Assembly: GCA_002900995.3 (NCBI GenBank)
Contig: CM035305.1
Location: forward strand, 1 to 64,000
Source: Ganoderma boninense
Taxonomy: Eukaryota > Basidiomycota > Agaricomycetes > Polyporales > Polyporaceae
Direction: 5' to 3'
Length of the DNA stretch: 64,000 nt
Below the pieces are notes generated by a model that saw only the letters and a list, made by a program, of their open reading frames with translations, ran no database searches and was not told where the DNA came from. The stretch's first letter is position 1. The number at the start of each line of letters is the position of its first letter. Made by a program: the position numbers and the translations under genes. Below are positions 34,432 through 46,984 of this stretch, piece by piece.

Positions 34432-37103
34432 AACGTTGGAGGAACGAAAGAAGGAAAGAGGACAGAGGCTGGAGGACAAGGACACGCTGCTGCTGTAGGA
34501 GCGCTGAGGAGAGGAGAACGAAGAAAAGACGGCGGGTTGTTGGTGAATTTGGAGGACGGCAAGCTGGGTGCTTATATCCCTCCTGATAGAAGCGGCGCGT
34601 CGACGCGTAAGTGCTGCCTCGCCTGTATCGTTGGATGACATATCTCCAACGTCCGGCTTCGCTTGCAAAAATCGCGCGCGTACGAGATACGGTCCGGTCT
34701 ATCGGACACGACTGCGGTCGATACTTTGCCCTTGCCTTCATCAAATGGTTCCGCGAAGCGATAATGCGGTGAACGCGTGAACATGGTCCCTTTGGGCGAT
34801 AGAGTATGTCTTGGCATAATGGAATGGCCGTGGTGAAACAACCGCGTCGTCCACAGCAGCGACCTTCGTCTGGCCCATAGATGATAGCGGACTAACTAGA
34901 CGCGTTAGCAGGTTCTGCGTACAATCAAGGGTCGAAAAGCACGCTTACAACTACCGCGGTAGACATTGCTTGCTGGGTGAAGACGAGTTTGCAAGCACTC
35001 TGAATCATCTCTGATGGGGCGATGTACGCGGCTGCGGGCGACAAAGAGTAGTTGAGTTGACCGCGAGAAGAAACTTCTGTAAACCATGAGCGGAATTTGC
35101 GAGCTCCCAGCAGATGCTGCGCTACTACACTGATTACTTTCCCTTCTCGCCTCCGAGTCGACTGCGGATGCAAGACGCGACCTGCCACAACGATGGTGCC
35201 TGATGTTGAAGCAACCGCAAAGAATGGATGGTCTTCTCCGGCGATCGCCGATTTGCTACTTATTCCTTTTCCCACTTGCGCAGTGGGAAACGTAGAAATG
35301 CTTAAAGTTAGTGCGATTATCGAAGAGTGCTCCAGACGTGCTCGGTGCCTGCCGGCGTCCGGGAAGGCTGTGAGGTAACCGGTAACCAACCACTCACTGC
35401 GCTCTTTACGCCGGCCGAGGACCAAGCCCCTCATCGGCATCTAACTTGTGGTCAACCCAATTTCCACTACCTTCCAGTGCAGGAAACGAGACATTGCCCG
35501 ATACCATGGTCGCCCTAGACAGTCCATCAGCGTGTACCATCCCATGGCTCGCCTGGTCGCTCGTTGATGATCGGGTAGGTGCGTATTCTCGCGCCTCGCG
35601 GATAGCGACGGAGGTGAACCGGTCGAGCGTGGAAGAGGAAAACGTGGCCCAGCGGGTACAGTCTCGAAGGTCAAGTTAACGACATGGAGCCAGATATTTG
35701 CCGCCAACTCGCATTACAGAGCTGGAATCAATCGATTCAGAGCAGCCAGACGTTCCAAATGGAGTGGGTAGAGTGAGTATCCGAGCTGAGCGGCGGGCCC
35801 CGGGCGCGGGAGCGAGCCGGAGGGGCAGCGAGACTTGGAGAAGAGCGGTCCACACCGGACCTTCAAGTTCTGAGAGAAAGGAGCCGTATTCATGGACCTC
35901 CAGCCCCATGTCCCCGGGTTGGATCATGATGCGAGGATACGTAGCTCGAAAAAGCGGCCTTCTTTTCCTCTGCTAGGGCGGGCACTCGTGGGAGTGCGGT
36001 GAGGACCAGTAGCTCGCCGCATGTACGCGTCCTATAGGCGCGGATTTACAAGCATGGTCAACTTGTGGTAGACAGAGGTAGGATGAGGCGATGCGGTTGC
36101 GGCGAGCTCTCGGGCGGGGCAGCAGTTGGCTTGAAGAACGGAGAGAGACGAACTGGGCCTACGCCTCAGCAATAAGTATTAAGACAAGAATGAACTCACC
36201 CGTTACTCGTGAGATCCCTGGAGCCCATGTTGTCCAACGCACTGCCCGCGAACCAGATTCAATCGGCCGAGTCCAGCTTGAACTTGAATGTTGTGCTACT
36301 AGATTTTGGCTTTCAGGTTACCTTGCGTGTGGCGGCTTGGCGGACAGATTGAGATGGACAGAAAGAAGGCAGTCGAGGATACATAGACACAGAGGCGAGT
36401 GCGAAGGAGGCACAGTGACAAGGCGATCTGTACTTAAGTACGACTTCATCACGGCCGAGTCACCGCGCCGGGACGGAAGGGCCGCACGTTGCGGCGCGGC
36501 GCGGCACACCCGAATAGGCAACTCTACCAGTCGCCTACTTGGCGCCGAGGAACATCACGGCCAGATCTGTCGTACACTCAGGCTCTACAAGGCAACATAC
36601 ACCATCGTGCGAGATGGGTACAGATGTAATGCTACCCAGTGAATGCGACGGTGATGAGGAGAAAAACTGCCAGTGGCAGTCCGCCGAAGGCGTAGGGTAA
36701 GCCATCATCGATGGGAGTCGACGACGGATTAGAACATATTACCAGCGATGTAGCACTCGAACGCCGAAGCACGGCAGTGGGAGTTACAGTCATTACTACA
36801 TATTCCGTCTGTGGTCACGCTACTTCTCGGAACAGTCCCCGAGGTCGTGGACTCAAGTTTAAGTTTCGTCTACCGCAGCACACACACATGGTTTTGCTCC
36901 CGAACCCTATGACCATGAAACACGCCTTCTCCTCGAGGCCGACCGACATGCATTTGCTAAACTTAGATCGTCAAATCAGATTGTGCGCATCAACTATAGA
37001 CACGAGACACGACAAACGGTCTACTGGAGACTGTCCCCATGGTTGGTACCGCAGCAGCAACCAAACCCTACGACTACTAGACTACCTTTGCACAAAACTC
37101 CGA
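34432..37103. other. Long intergenic region with laccase promoter
   Basis: The first several hundred bases include the laccase promoter (TATA-like element near 34571-34579). The rest has only short open frames. On the minus strand near 36660-36730 a frame ends in a hydrophobic stretch (LPYAFGGLPLAVFLLITVAF) that could be the tail of an unrecognised small membrane protein, but no start or further exons could be shown. Confidence 0.45.
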
Positions 37104-37980
37104 TCAACCCAGCGCGGACGCCAGTCGTCCGAGGGTCACCCCCAACCCCTGGAACACCGAGAAAACGCCTGTCGTGAAGCCTCCATAGACGACACCTTGG
37201 ATGCCAGCCGCCACGGAACCTATAAAATAAGTAAGCACCATCGGAGCGTAGAGCGGAACGGCCTAGTGGATAGTGGAGGTAGGGTGGAGTCTCGACATGG
37301 AAAGGCTGAGCGCACCTGCTGATATACCAGTCACCGTGAAGCCAAGAAGATTCAGGATGCTTGCTGCGAGCCACACGAAGAGACACTTGATGGCGCCGAG
37401 GATCCACAAAACAGCTGCCGGTGCAATTGCAAGTTGCACCCGGGGATATGGCATATCGATTATCATTCAGGCATCGTTCAGGGTCTTTCTGCGCGCTCGG
37501 GACACGAGGACAAGCGGCCTCACATACCCGTCCATACGGCACTGCCGATGGCCATGAGGCCGCTGCCTACCGCAGCAAGCACAGAGAGCAAGAGTGGCAA
37601 CACGAAGAAGAGTCCGATGATGGCAAGGAAGACGATCCCGGCCGCTTGGACCTCTGTGGGGTGCTCTTTTGCGATGTGCCGATTGCCGCCATATCATGTC
37701 GGATCGCGAGAGAGGATGAACTTAGGCTGGGGGATAGAACGACAGTGACGGGAGGCAAACCTTCGTAGAATGACAGAGTTGCGTTCTTCGCTTCGTCCCA
37801 GCTCGGGAGCGGGGCTGCGCCGGGAGCGACGGTGAGTGCCATCCGACTGGGATATGGTGCGTTACACTCACGCAGGTCGGGAATATTGGCGATGGGCGGG
37901 AGGGAGATGTTGAAGCTCGATTGTGCCAGCTGTAGGTTCGAGTCGAGGGGCAGTGACAAGTCGGGCGGGATGAGAGGCAT
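37104..37980 (-). CDS. IFI6/IFI27-like small hydrophobic protein (copy A)
   Basis: A small multi-pass protein of the interferon-alpha-inducible 6/27 (ISG12) family, also found in fungi; role unknown. ATG at 37980. Exons by splice signals and homology to copy B (44772-45686): MPLIPPDLSLPLDSNLQLAQ and following; then PLPSWDEAKNATLSFYEG; then a membrane exon (AAGIVFLAIIGLFFVLPLLL); then CLFVWLAASILNLLGFTVTG; and finally the diagnostic GSVAAGIQGVVYGGFTTGVF with SVFQGLGVTLGRLASALG before the stop at 37104. The Gly-Ser-Val-Ala-Ala ... Gly-Val-Phe-Ser ... Gln-Gly/Ser-Leu-Gly pattern is the family signature. There are five exons and four short introns. Confidence 0.75.
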
Positions 37981-38936
37981 GATGGGAGCTGCCGAGGTCT
38001 GATCTGAATCCAACGATGGTGGAGAGAGATGGACGAGGATGGGAGGACGAATGAAAGGAATGGGGTGCCCTGTATCATTTAGATTGAATACGCTGTCTTC
38101 TTTCGTGCACGAGCACTCGGCCTGTTGGGCTACAGGGTTCAATAGGTCCCCTACCTCATGTTCGGATTCTCCCGCTTCGAATCAAACTTTGCGCCCAGAG
38201 CCACCGTCAGCAGAAAAGAGCTAAAATGCAAGCTTTACGCCAATGTGGGTGCCAGACTTTCGCCTTGGCGTGACGAGCACCCCAGCGAGGCTGTCAGTTT
38301 GAAAGACCGCCACCTATAACCGATCTATTAACTTGACTCTTCGAATTTGGTCAGAAGAAAGCTGAGGCTTCTACCGTAATATCTTTCGGACAAAAAGGTG
38401 AGTTGTTTCATGATAGAAAAGGGACAAGCATTTCGAGATCATGGCACCAGGAAGATGTCAAACCACGAGTCGGGTAAATTCACTTCGGGCCCCCAGATAT
38501 TCCCGGCAACGGGCTGTTTCCTGTCGTTCAGACCACAGGTTGTGGGTATGCTAATTACGGACAGGCGTTGACCATATTGGCTGCACTGAACCCCAGACAC
38601 GGGGTCACGCTGGGTGGGGATGAAAAAGACGAATGAAAATAAAATACGGTGGGGCCCTACGACAACGTCCATGGAAAATTGACGATACAGATGGGTGAGA
38701 GGATGGATGAGAGAAATAAAATGTTTGACGAACTTACTGACGGCTACTAGCAGTAGTTGTGCGCATGCGCAAGTACTGATGGTGGGTCTCCGAAGTTGGC
38801 GGCGAGTGCTATTAGCGCTGGGGCACGTGGCTCTCAGAGAACCTTGCCGCCTGCATCTTGGGTCTGACAACCTCCTCCTCCTCCTCTCCGCAGTCCCTGC
38901 CTCCCCTGCCCCCATTCTCGTCCTATAACTTCCCCA
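37981..38936. promoter_or_regulatory. Divergent intergenic region between IFI-like A and UBP2-like genes
   Basis: 956 bp between two divergent start codons. It contains CT-rich tracts just before 38937 and a palindromic 'tgcgcatgcgca' (38759-38770). No gene is supported, although part of a long minus-strand frame (38439-40046) runs through it antisense to the UBP2-like gene. Confidence 0.5.
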
Positions 38937-41900
38937 ATGACTCAAGATTCTCCTTCTTCCTCTCGTCTTCAACAAAAGTCGTCCGATTCTGACAATCGCT
39001 CTCGCTCTCATGCAAACAACCATGCCATCGACCCCGCCACTTTCTACGGCGCATCGGCCTCGAACCTCGGCTCCTCCTCCACCTCCTACATCTCCCCGGA
39101 ATCCACATCCACATCCTTCCGCCAGCCCGAGCTCGTCGAGGAGGAGCCAATACCCAAACACACCTCCACCTGGGACCCCGAGGCTACCGCCTGGGGCGAA
39201 CCCAGCGATGGATGGGGCAACCTCGACTCCCTCGGCTCCTGGACCGACCCTCCCGTCTCCGTCAAGGTCCCCATAGACGGCAGAGACGACTACGAGGAGG
39301 TGCACTGGTACGATCCCGCCGTCCGCGCCCTCCACGCCCGCCCCGGCCCCGGCGGCGTCCTCCCGCCGCTCCTCGCCGACATGCTCCACGACCCCGACCA
39401 CGCGCTGTACTCGGTGAGCACCCAGGCGCACCCCACGCTCATCTCCCCCGCCACGCCCTACACGCCGACGGCGGACGAGGTGCGGACGGCGATCCCGCAT
39501 CCGAACGCGTACTTCTGCCGCGAGCACAACGGCTGGGTCCTCCTCCTCTGGAAGGCGTCCACCGTCCTCCCGCCGCTCGTCCGCGAGCCCGAGCCCCCGG
39601 TGCCCGACCAGGCGCGTCGGAAGCGCACCAACTCGTGCGTCGGGGACGGCGAGCAGCCCTTCGGCCAGGCGAACCTCACGCACCACTGGCACCGGTACGA
39701 GAAGGCGGTCGACGCGGCGCGGCTCAACCCTCCCTATGCCCATGGCGAACTTCTGCTTGACCTGTATCTCTGCTGCCAGTGCTCGATGCACTGCCTCGTC
39801 TCGGACGTTATTCCTGGGGTCATTCCGCTCTCGCTCGTGAACGAGTTTACGCTCGACAAAATCGGACATCCCGCGATCGACAAGACGCCGAAGGCGACGG
39901 TGGTGGCTGGTTGGGAGACGGTGCTCACGTGAGTAATGCGTCCTGCTTGTGTTCGTCTTTTCAGAAGAAGACTGGTCAGAGGGAGGGTGTCTGCTTCTCA
40001 TTTTGGTTGCAGCCCGAGTGGCTTTGCTAAAAAAAATCGAGATCATGAAATGGTCGCCTCTCCTCTTCCCCCCGAATTGCTACACCGTATCCACCTGGCT
40101 TGCCTCCCGTCGCCGAATATGAATGAAGAAGATGAATTTTAAGCTATGGCGTCGTCTGGGTTCTACTACATTCTCACAGATTCCAGGTCGTCTTTCCAAA
40201 CTAACACGCTGGAGACGGCAATTAAGTGCGACAGACCCAGTCGACCCTAAAATCTGCTGTTGGGCGGGGCTAGTGATTTTTCGATGAAATCCACGGGTAG
40301 GAATTCCTCGTACTTTCTGGGGATTTAGTGCAAGATGAAGTAGCTTCACGCCCATGCACAGCTTTTGCATGTCATGATCATGGTCGATTAGGGCTATTTA
40401 TCGCATGACCGGCACGGCGGTCGGCGTACTTGGTGTCCATCCAGATCAGTATTGACTGTAGTCCATCAGGATCATCGACAATCGACTGTGGAGAGACGAG
40501 AAGCGTTCCCTGCCTGTAACACGACCAAGATTCCACACCAAACTCGGCTGGAACGACCATGTGTGAGTTACATCTATGCTCCACGGTGCGTGCACTGACT
40601 GGGCGCAGCAAGGGCGTTTTCGCTGCGCTTGGGTTTCCCCTCGACAAGCTGAAGCAAGGTGACGGGAAGGGGGATGAGCTGGCGCTGCAGCCACCGCCCA
40701 TCGACCCGTCTACGGCGGAAGGCAGGGCGTCGCGGACGAAACTGCTGCGGGCGTGGGTCGAGCTGAGCGCGTGGCTGGCTATCTACGAGAAGGCGAACAG
40801 TGAGTCGACTAGGCCAAGACGTGCGCTGCTGCTGACTTTGTACAGAGGAGGCGCTCAAGGACTACAACCCGATGGTCATTCATGTCAAGACGGACAGCGA
40901 GCGCAATCTGTACCAGACGGGCATCGGTGCACATGTCTCCCAGAGTTGGTATTTTATTTGGTTTCCTCGTCACTCGCCTCACGCCCTGTGTAGTAGCGCG
41001 AGGCGGCCTTCCCGAACACGTCATCGCCGAGGCCCAGTCGGACCCGTCGTGGAAGGCGTTGGGCATGACGCCGATCACTTATTCCTGGGGTAAGTCTGAT
41101 CTCTGCCAACCCATCTGCGCCTCTCACGTACTCGCCGGCAGAGCTCCTGGTGTTCGCATATCTGGCGCAGTGCAGGTGCGACCCGGCGAACACGATGGTG
41201 TACTTCACGCATCTCGTCAAGATTGTGGACTCGCTGATCAACTGGCGCGCGGGCGAGCCGGACCAGCTGCAGGCGTTCATCGTGCAGGAGAAGGAGCGGT
41301 ACCGGTTTACGCTGAAGGAGCACGACGAGTACGCCCGCCAGCTCGGGTTCGGACGGAACAACGATCTTGGGGTGGAGCTGGATAGCGACGTGGACGACGA
41401 GTTTATCGCGCGGGCATGGCGTAGCGCGCGGCAGCGGGCGTGGATGAACCCCGGGGACGCGTCGCAGAGGCGAGCGGCGCTGAACGACGCGCTGAAAGTC
41501 GTGGCGGAGCAGCGGGGGAGCGCGGCGCTGATGAAAGTGTGGATGGAGGAAAAGGGGAGTGGGATGTCGCCCGAGACGGCGTACCAGACGCTGGACGTCC
41601 CTCGGGACGTAGACGAGACGATGCTGCTAACAGTGTACTCGATGCGGGTACGTGATTCTTGCCGCTATCGGGAGGGATCTGACGATCTTTCTCTCGCATT
41701 TTCAGATCGAGGACCAGCCGAGTCAGGCGGACAGGATGCGCGAGGCTCTGAATATCATTGCAGAAGTGACTAACAGCGAACGATTGCGCCAGTTCCTGGC
41801 GACGGGCCGCGATCGTGGGTGGTTTTGTCCACTAACCCCACTCTGATCTGACGATTCCACAGCGGGGGACACGAACATCTTGAACACGAGTCCGGAAATG

Positions 41901-44111
41901 CCGAGAGGTCTTAACCAGCTCGGAAACACGTGCTACCTCAACTCGCTTCTGCAGTACTTCTACACCATCAAGGATCTGCGTGTGGCGATTGCCTCTCTGG
42001 CGACAGTGGACTCAAAGTTCCTCGATGACAGCAAGTTCACAGACGACGATCTCAAGCGCCACCGCGTCGGTGGTCGTCTTGTCACGCGCCGTGAGATTCT
42101 GCGGTCCAAGAAGTGTACGCGCGTCTTCGCACCAGGGTTGCTGTATATGACTTACGTACCCTGCAGTCGTCAACCTCCTCTCTGAGCTGTTCTGGAACAT
42201 GGAGTTCTGCGAGACCGCGTCTGTGACGCCCGCGATCGAGCTTGCCAAGCTCGCGCTCGTCACTTCGCAGGACGAGGAGGAGGACGAGACTGACAAGGCA
42301 GGCACCGACTCCTCGAACGATACTGACGCTACTCTCGTTGACGATATGGCCCCTCGTCCCGTCTTTGACCGCTCGTCGCCGCCCGCCCCCACGCAGAGCC
42401 CGAAGAGCCCGACGGGCAGCGTCCTCGGCAAGCGTACCCGTGACGGCGACGGCGATGGCGACGCGGACGGAGAGCTGCCGATGGACATCGACTCCACGCC
42501 AGCGCACTCACCCCCAGGGCCGAGCGTGGCAAGTCCTCCGAGCACGAAGGCGAGCGGCTCGAGCGGGTCACGCAGGACGAGTGAGGACCCGACGACCTTC
42601 ATCGAGGACGCTGCCGGCTCGTCGTCGAAACGGCGTGCAGCGGGCAGCGGGGACGGCGACGCGGACCCGGACGTGGAGATGAAGGACGGGTCGCCGCCGT
42701 CTCAGGCGGCGGGCAAGGTGCCGCCACCGCTGCCGCCGAGGAAGAGGCAGGCGGCGGACTCGGTGATGATGTTCGGTATGTGCTGTCGGTTAGGTTTCGA
42801 ATAGGGTGTGTGGGCTGAACGCGATGTTGTTCTGCTGCAGGACGCCAGCACGACGTGTCGGAGTGCATGGACAACTGTATGTTCCAGATCGAGACGGCTT
42901 TGCTCGACTTCCAGGGGATGGCGGCTTCGGACGATGACAAGACGAGCCCTATCAAGAGGTAAGTTTCTTTTGGTTTCGGCGGCTAGGTTGTGGGCGTTCA
43001 TATAACATGGTTGCAGGTTATTCTACGGCAAGAAGCGGCAACGGCTTGTCTCGCTGTCTCCCAACGACGATGCCAGACATCAGTCATCCATTCACGAGAA
43101 GGAGGACTTGTTCTCGCAGGTCCATGTCAACGTCGCTGAGGAGGGGTTCGACATCTATGATGGGCTTGCGCGATACTTTGACGACGTCGTAGAGATCGGG
43201 GGGCTGAAGAAGCAGATGGAGGTCTCGATCGTCGATCCACCGCCACTCCTCCAAGTCCAGCTTCAGGTAGCGTTCTTCTTCTCAGTCGCTTTTCCGATAA
43301 GTGCTTATGATGTTCGGTCCAGCGAGTGCAATTCAACCGCGAGACGCAGCAGGCGTACAAGTCACAGGCTTACGTGAAGTTCGGCGAGACCCTCTACATG
43401 GATCGTTTCCTGGAAAGTGCAGATCCGGCGAAGAAGGCGCGCTCGAAGGCCGTCCAAACGGAGCTTACCAGTGCACGAGAGCGGGTTCAGCGCCTCACAC
43501 AGGGCAAGGTCTGCATTGCCGTGGACGACTCTCGTTCATATTTCGAAAACCTGACCAATTATATGCAGCACGCTCCGTTCGCGCCGGCATTCAGCAACAC
43601 CGCCGAGTACCTGACGAAGCAGGGGGTTCTCGACCTAGAGCTGGACGACGACTTCGCGCTCTCGCTCTCGCGCGAGGAGTCGCTGATCACGGAGCAGCTG
43701 CGCGTCGAGCGCGAGCGCACGACGGCGCTCAAGACGCAGATGGAGGAGATCTGGAAGGACGAGACGGCGGCGGCGTACGAGCTGACGTCGGTGTTCATCC
43801 ACCGCGGGTCGTCGCCGTCGTGGGGCCACTACTTCTTCTACTCGCGGAACCTGCCGAACGGCCCGGACGAGTGGTTCAAGTACAACGACTCGGACGTCAG
43901 CGCGGTCTCCAAGGACGAGGTGCTCGCCGACACGACTGGCTCGACGGCGAATCCGTACATGGTGCGCGCGCCCTTGCTTGTGGTCCGTGCGAGAACGGCG
44001 TACTGACGTACCGATCATCCGGTTTTGCAGCTGGTCTTTGTGCGGAAAGACTGTGACGCGATCGATACCGTGCATAGATTCAACCCGGACTCTCTGCAAG
44101 AGGCCGAGTAA
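38937..44111 (+). CDS. UBP2: Ubiquitin carboxyl-terminal hydrolase, Ubp2 / USP25-28 type
   Basis: A cysteine protease that removes ubiquitin, with preference for K63 chains in the yeast relative. The ATG at 38937 opens a 330-aa Ser-rich and mixed N-terminal exon. After a long intron (39929-40469) come IIDNRLWRDEKRSLPVTRPR, KGVFAALGFPLDKL, and helical repeats up to 41650. The catalytic Cys box is RGLNQLGNTCYLNSLLQYFY (about 41905-41965). The His box is SSPSWGHYFFYSRNLPNG, followed by the Asp/Asn-type box VSAVSKDEVLAD. A large acidic, Ser/Pro-rich insertion with an NLS-like KRTRDGDG lies between the boxes (42260-42760), and GRQHDVSECMDN follows it. The last exon starts LVFVRKDCDAIDTVHRFN and stops at 44111. 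Roughly a dozen introns. The protein is over 1300 aa, as in the family. Confidence 0.92.
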
Positions 44112-44771
44112 TCGGGACGTCATCCTGTCCGTGCCACCCGTTATGAGCTTGATGGCCTTGATTTTCGATTATTTTTTTCCGTGTCCGTGTTCGTCTCCTC
44201 GCTGACCCGGTTACCATGACCCCCAACTCCCCTCATGACGGACTGGACCCTGCAAGCATAAGCATCTTGTCGAATTTTGTATCCATGCATCTGCAATAGT
44301 GTAGCACCACCACCGCACATACGTACATGCTCCCCATGTTCAACTGTTGTCTTCGTCGATGCCCTTAAAATCATAGTTTCCGCGTATGTTTACCAACATC
44401 TATTCTCTCTTCCGACACTCGAGTGGGTCCGGCTCGTTGCACCTCAACAGGAATACCTCTTTTCGATGCGTGGTGGAATGGTTAGCCCGGTACAAAGGGA
44501 TGACGTCCATGGACATGGAGGTGCGTTGAGAGGTATTCTCCTCACGTTCGAAGCTCGATTGAAATTCATGAGACGTCAGGACCGTGACCAAACGTGCTGC
44601 CACTCCGCGGAGCGACGCACGGGTACCGTTTGTAGAAGGCCGATCGAAGCCTATAACCCAACACGACCGGCTGGCATGGGCACCTCTACTCCTTTCCTTT
44701 CCCCGTACCTTGCATCCTCGTCCATCGCCGACTCTCTGCCCTCGTTGAACTCCGTCAAGCCCCCCATCACC
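44112..44771. promoter_or_regulatory. Intergenic region before IFI-like copy B
   Basis: It holds the UBP2-like 3' flank (T-rich 'tttttttcc' at 44172-44180) and the promoter of the IFI-like gene. The upstream open frame 44277-44771 runs in frame into the IFI start, but it lacks family resemblance, so the ATG at 44772 is preferred. Confidence 0.5.
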
Positions 44772-45478
44772 ATGCCTTTCATCCCGCCTGGCTACGATCT
44801 CCAGTCGTATCTGGCACAATCAATATCCAACATGTCTCTACCGCCAATGGACATAGTTGTCCCCGACATACGTGAGTCCGAGTGTCGCCCGCTACGCCCT
44901 GTCACGCTCTACAACTTAAACGCTCCCCATCGCCTCTAGACCTTCCCAGCGTGCACTGGCACGCGGTCGTCGAATTCTTCCTCTCGCTGTACCAAGGTCC
45001 GTCCCCCTCACTCGCCTAGCACTCCCACTCCGCGTCGCCGCGTACGCTCACACGTTCAAACAAATTCCTCCTGCCGTACAGTTATCATGAGGGTGCTCGC
45101 CGAGCTCCCCGCCCACGCCGGGCGAGTCGTCAAAGAGCTCGAGCACGCCGCGGGCGTGCTCGTCCTTCTCCTCGTCGCCCTCGCCCTCGCCATGGGCGCA
45201 TATAAATGTATGTGTACCCGTTCCATCTGCCTATGCGTATCCCACGGTCACTCACCCCCACTCTCACTCTCACTCTCACTTCGCATACCGTCGACTGGGG
45301 AAAATGTCGTCGTCCGGCTCGCCGCCGACCGACAGGGGTGCCGTTCGTCTACCACGTCGTCCGATCGGTCCTTGTATGCGTCGCACGGGCCGTCCTGACC
45401 CTCGTCGGCTTCACCGCCAACGGGGTGGTTGGAGGTACGTCGTCAGGTCATGCGCCTCCGTCACAGCTCCCCTATGCA

Positions 45479-45524
<46 letters not shown>

Positions 45525-45686
45525 CTCATGCCGGGTACTGTACTCAGAGTCAGAGCGAGCTGACCTTTTTTATTCGACGCAGGGTCAGTCGCGGCTTGCG
45601 TGCAGAGCGTGGTGTACGGGGCGTTCACGCGAGGCGTTTTCTCGGTCCTCCAGTCGTTGGGGGCAACTCTTGGCCGATTTGCATGA
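44772..45686 (+). CDS. IFI6/IFI27-like small hydrophobic protein (copy B)
   Basis: A paralog of the gene at 37104-37980. Five exons: 44772-44871, 44940-44996, 45082-45207, 45336-45434 and 45583-45686, giving an intact 161-aa frame. The start MPFIPPGYDLQSYLAQSISN parallels copy A's MPLIPPDLSLPLDSN. Exon 2 (LPSVHWHAVVEFFLSLYQ) parallels its PLPSWDEAKNATLSFYEG. Exon 3 has a membrane segment (GVLVLLLVALALAMGAY). Exon 4 gives FVYHVVRSVLVCVARAVLTL and VGFTANGVVG. Exon 5 gives the family signature GSVAACVQSVVYGAFTRGVF and SVLQSLGATLGRFA. Introns fall at the same places as in copy A, which supports both models. Such proteins usually sit in internal membranes; function here is unknown. Confidence 0.78.
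45479..45532. repeat. (CCCATG)n hexanucleotide repeat in an intron
   Basis: Nine near-perfect units of a six-base repeat inside intron 4 of IFI-like copy B. Since the unit is divisible by three it stays open in frame, which explains the His/Ala and Cys/Pro runs in naive translations. Confidence 0.92.
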
Positions 45687-46984
45687 GGACCCGCGAAGGC
45701 TTGATCTCGACCGAACTTTGTGTACTAGTGAAGACGGTGCGGAGGGTGGGCTGTCACGATCACGGTGCGCGCTTCAACCTCGCAGCCCGATGGAAGGATT
45801 CAGCAAAGTCGCGTATACAAATGCAAATTCCAGTTCCAGTAGCACGTACATACTAGTTAGAATGTAGTAGCCATGAGCAGATGCCAGCGCCGCGACGCCG
45901 TTACGAAGTTGAAATCCGTCCGAAGTTCGTTCTCGGCATATGCGGGCCTGGGCCGGCCCGCGTCCCGACAACACACTTCAGAGCCGCCCATCAGGGGTTC
46001 GAGTCGGCTTTCTTCTACCTGCTGTGTGTTGTTCCCCCCATCGCTTTCCCTGCGTCGATCTCAACTCCTCTGCTATCCTGCCGCGTAAACGATTGAGCAA
46101 AGTCAAGGGGAAATGGAAATTTGGGTCGCAGGGATGGTGCAGTGGATGATGCGAGAGTCTTGCGAGTGAGTCCATTGTCAATCTCGTGTTCATTCGGCGG
46201 CCCTCCATTCCTCTTCAACCCCTACGACGAGAGGTGGCCATGGTCCTCACAACACGTATTGCCTGTACCTGCCTCCGTCTAAGTACTATAGAACATGTAA
46301 GTTCGCGCATACAAGACATGAATATGCAGCGAGCTACAAGCACCTACTACTCACCTCACACCCGCGAGCACCCGCACTTGCAAAGTTACAAAGGCTGACT
46401 TTTTTTAGTTATTCTCGCGTCCAATTTACCGCCGCCCTGTACCGCGTTTTGTCAATCCAGGCTGTTGTTCGTCGCGTCTCAGCTGCCGCTCGTCGCTGCT
46501 CGCCGTCGCTCGTGTCGAGTCTGGCCTATGTCCAATACGCGGTCCTCGATGACGACGACTCGGAGGCGAACCCTCGGTGCTGGCACTGGCATGCTGACGT
46601 TGATGAGCATCCAGGGCACGTCGTTTGGGCAATATGTCGTTTGCTGCGCTCGCCGGCAGCGGGACATTCGGTTGACCACACACGACAGGCATTGGGGAAA
46701 TTGACATCCTGTAAAATGTGAGACAAAGTCGGGACGAGCACTCACCTTTGTCACCAATTTGACACCGATTTCAGTCTTGTACAAAGTTAACGTTTCGCCC
46801 GCCTTTGGGCCGCCTTTGGACAGCAACCCAATTTGGGTGCTTATGTGATCCATCGCACGTGGACGAAGGGGGGCCAGACCCCTCCTTTTGACCGGATCTG
46901 GAATCCAGGATGTGTTCCACTTCAACCCGAATTTAACCGAGCTCCACTTTCTAGCCCGATTTAAACTCCGTCCCGCCTTTGTCT

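Noticed and set aside
37262..37280. tRNA-like A box (ggcctagtggata)
   Set aside because: No B box at the right distance; it falls in an intron of the IFI-like gene A.
38439..40046. 535-codon minus-strand ORF
   Set aside because: It runs antisense to the N-terminal exon of the UBP2-like gene; long antisense frames are common opposite GC-rich coding exons, and it has no domain or exon signals.
44277..44771. N-terminal extension of IFI-like copy B
   Set aside because: The upstream in-frame sequence has no counterpart in copy A, whose start aligns with the ATG at 44772.
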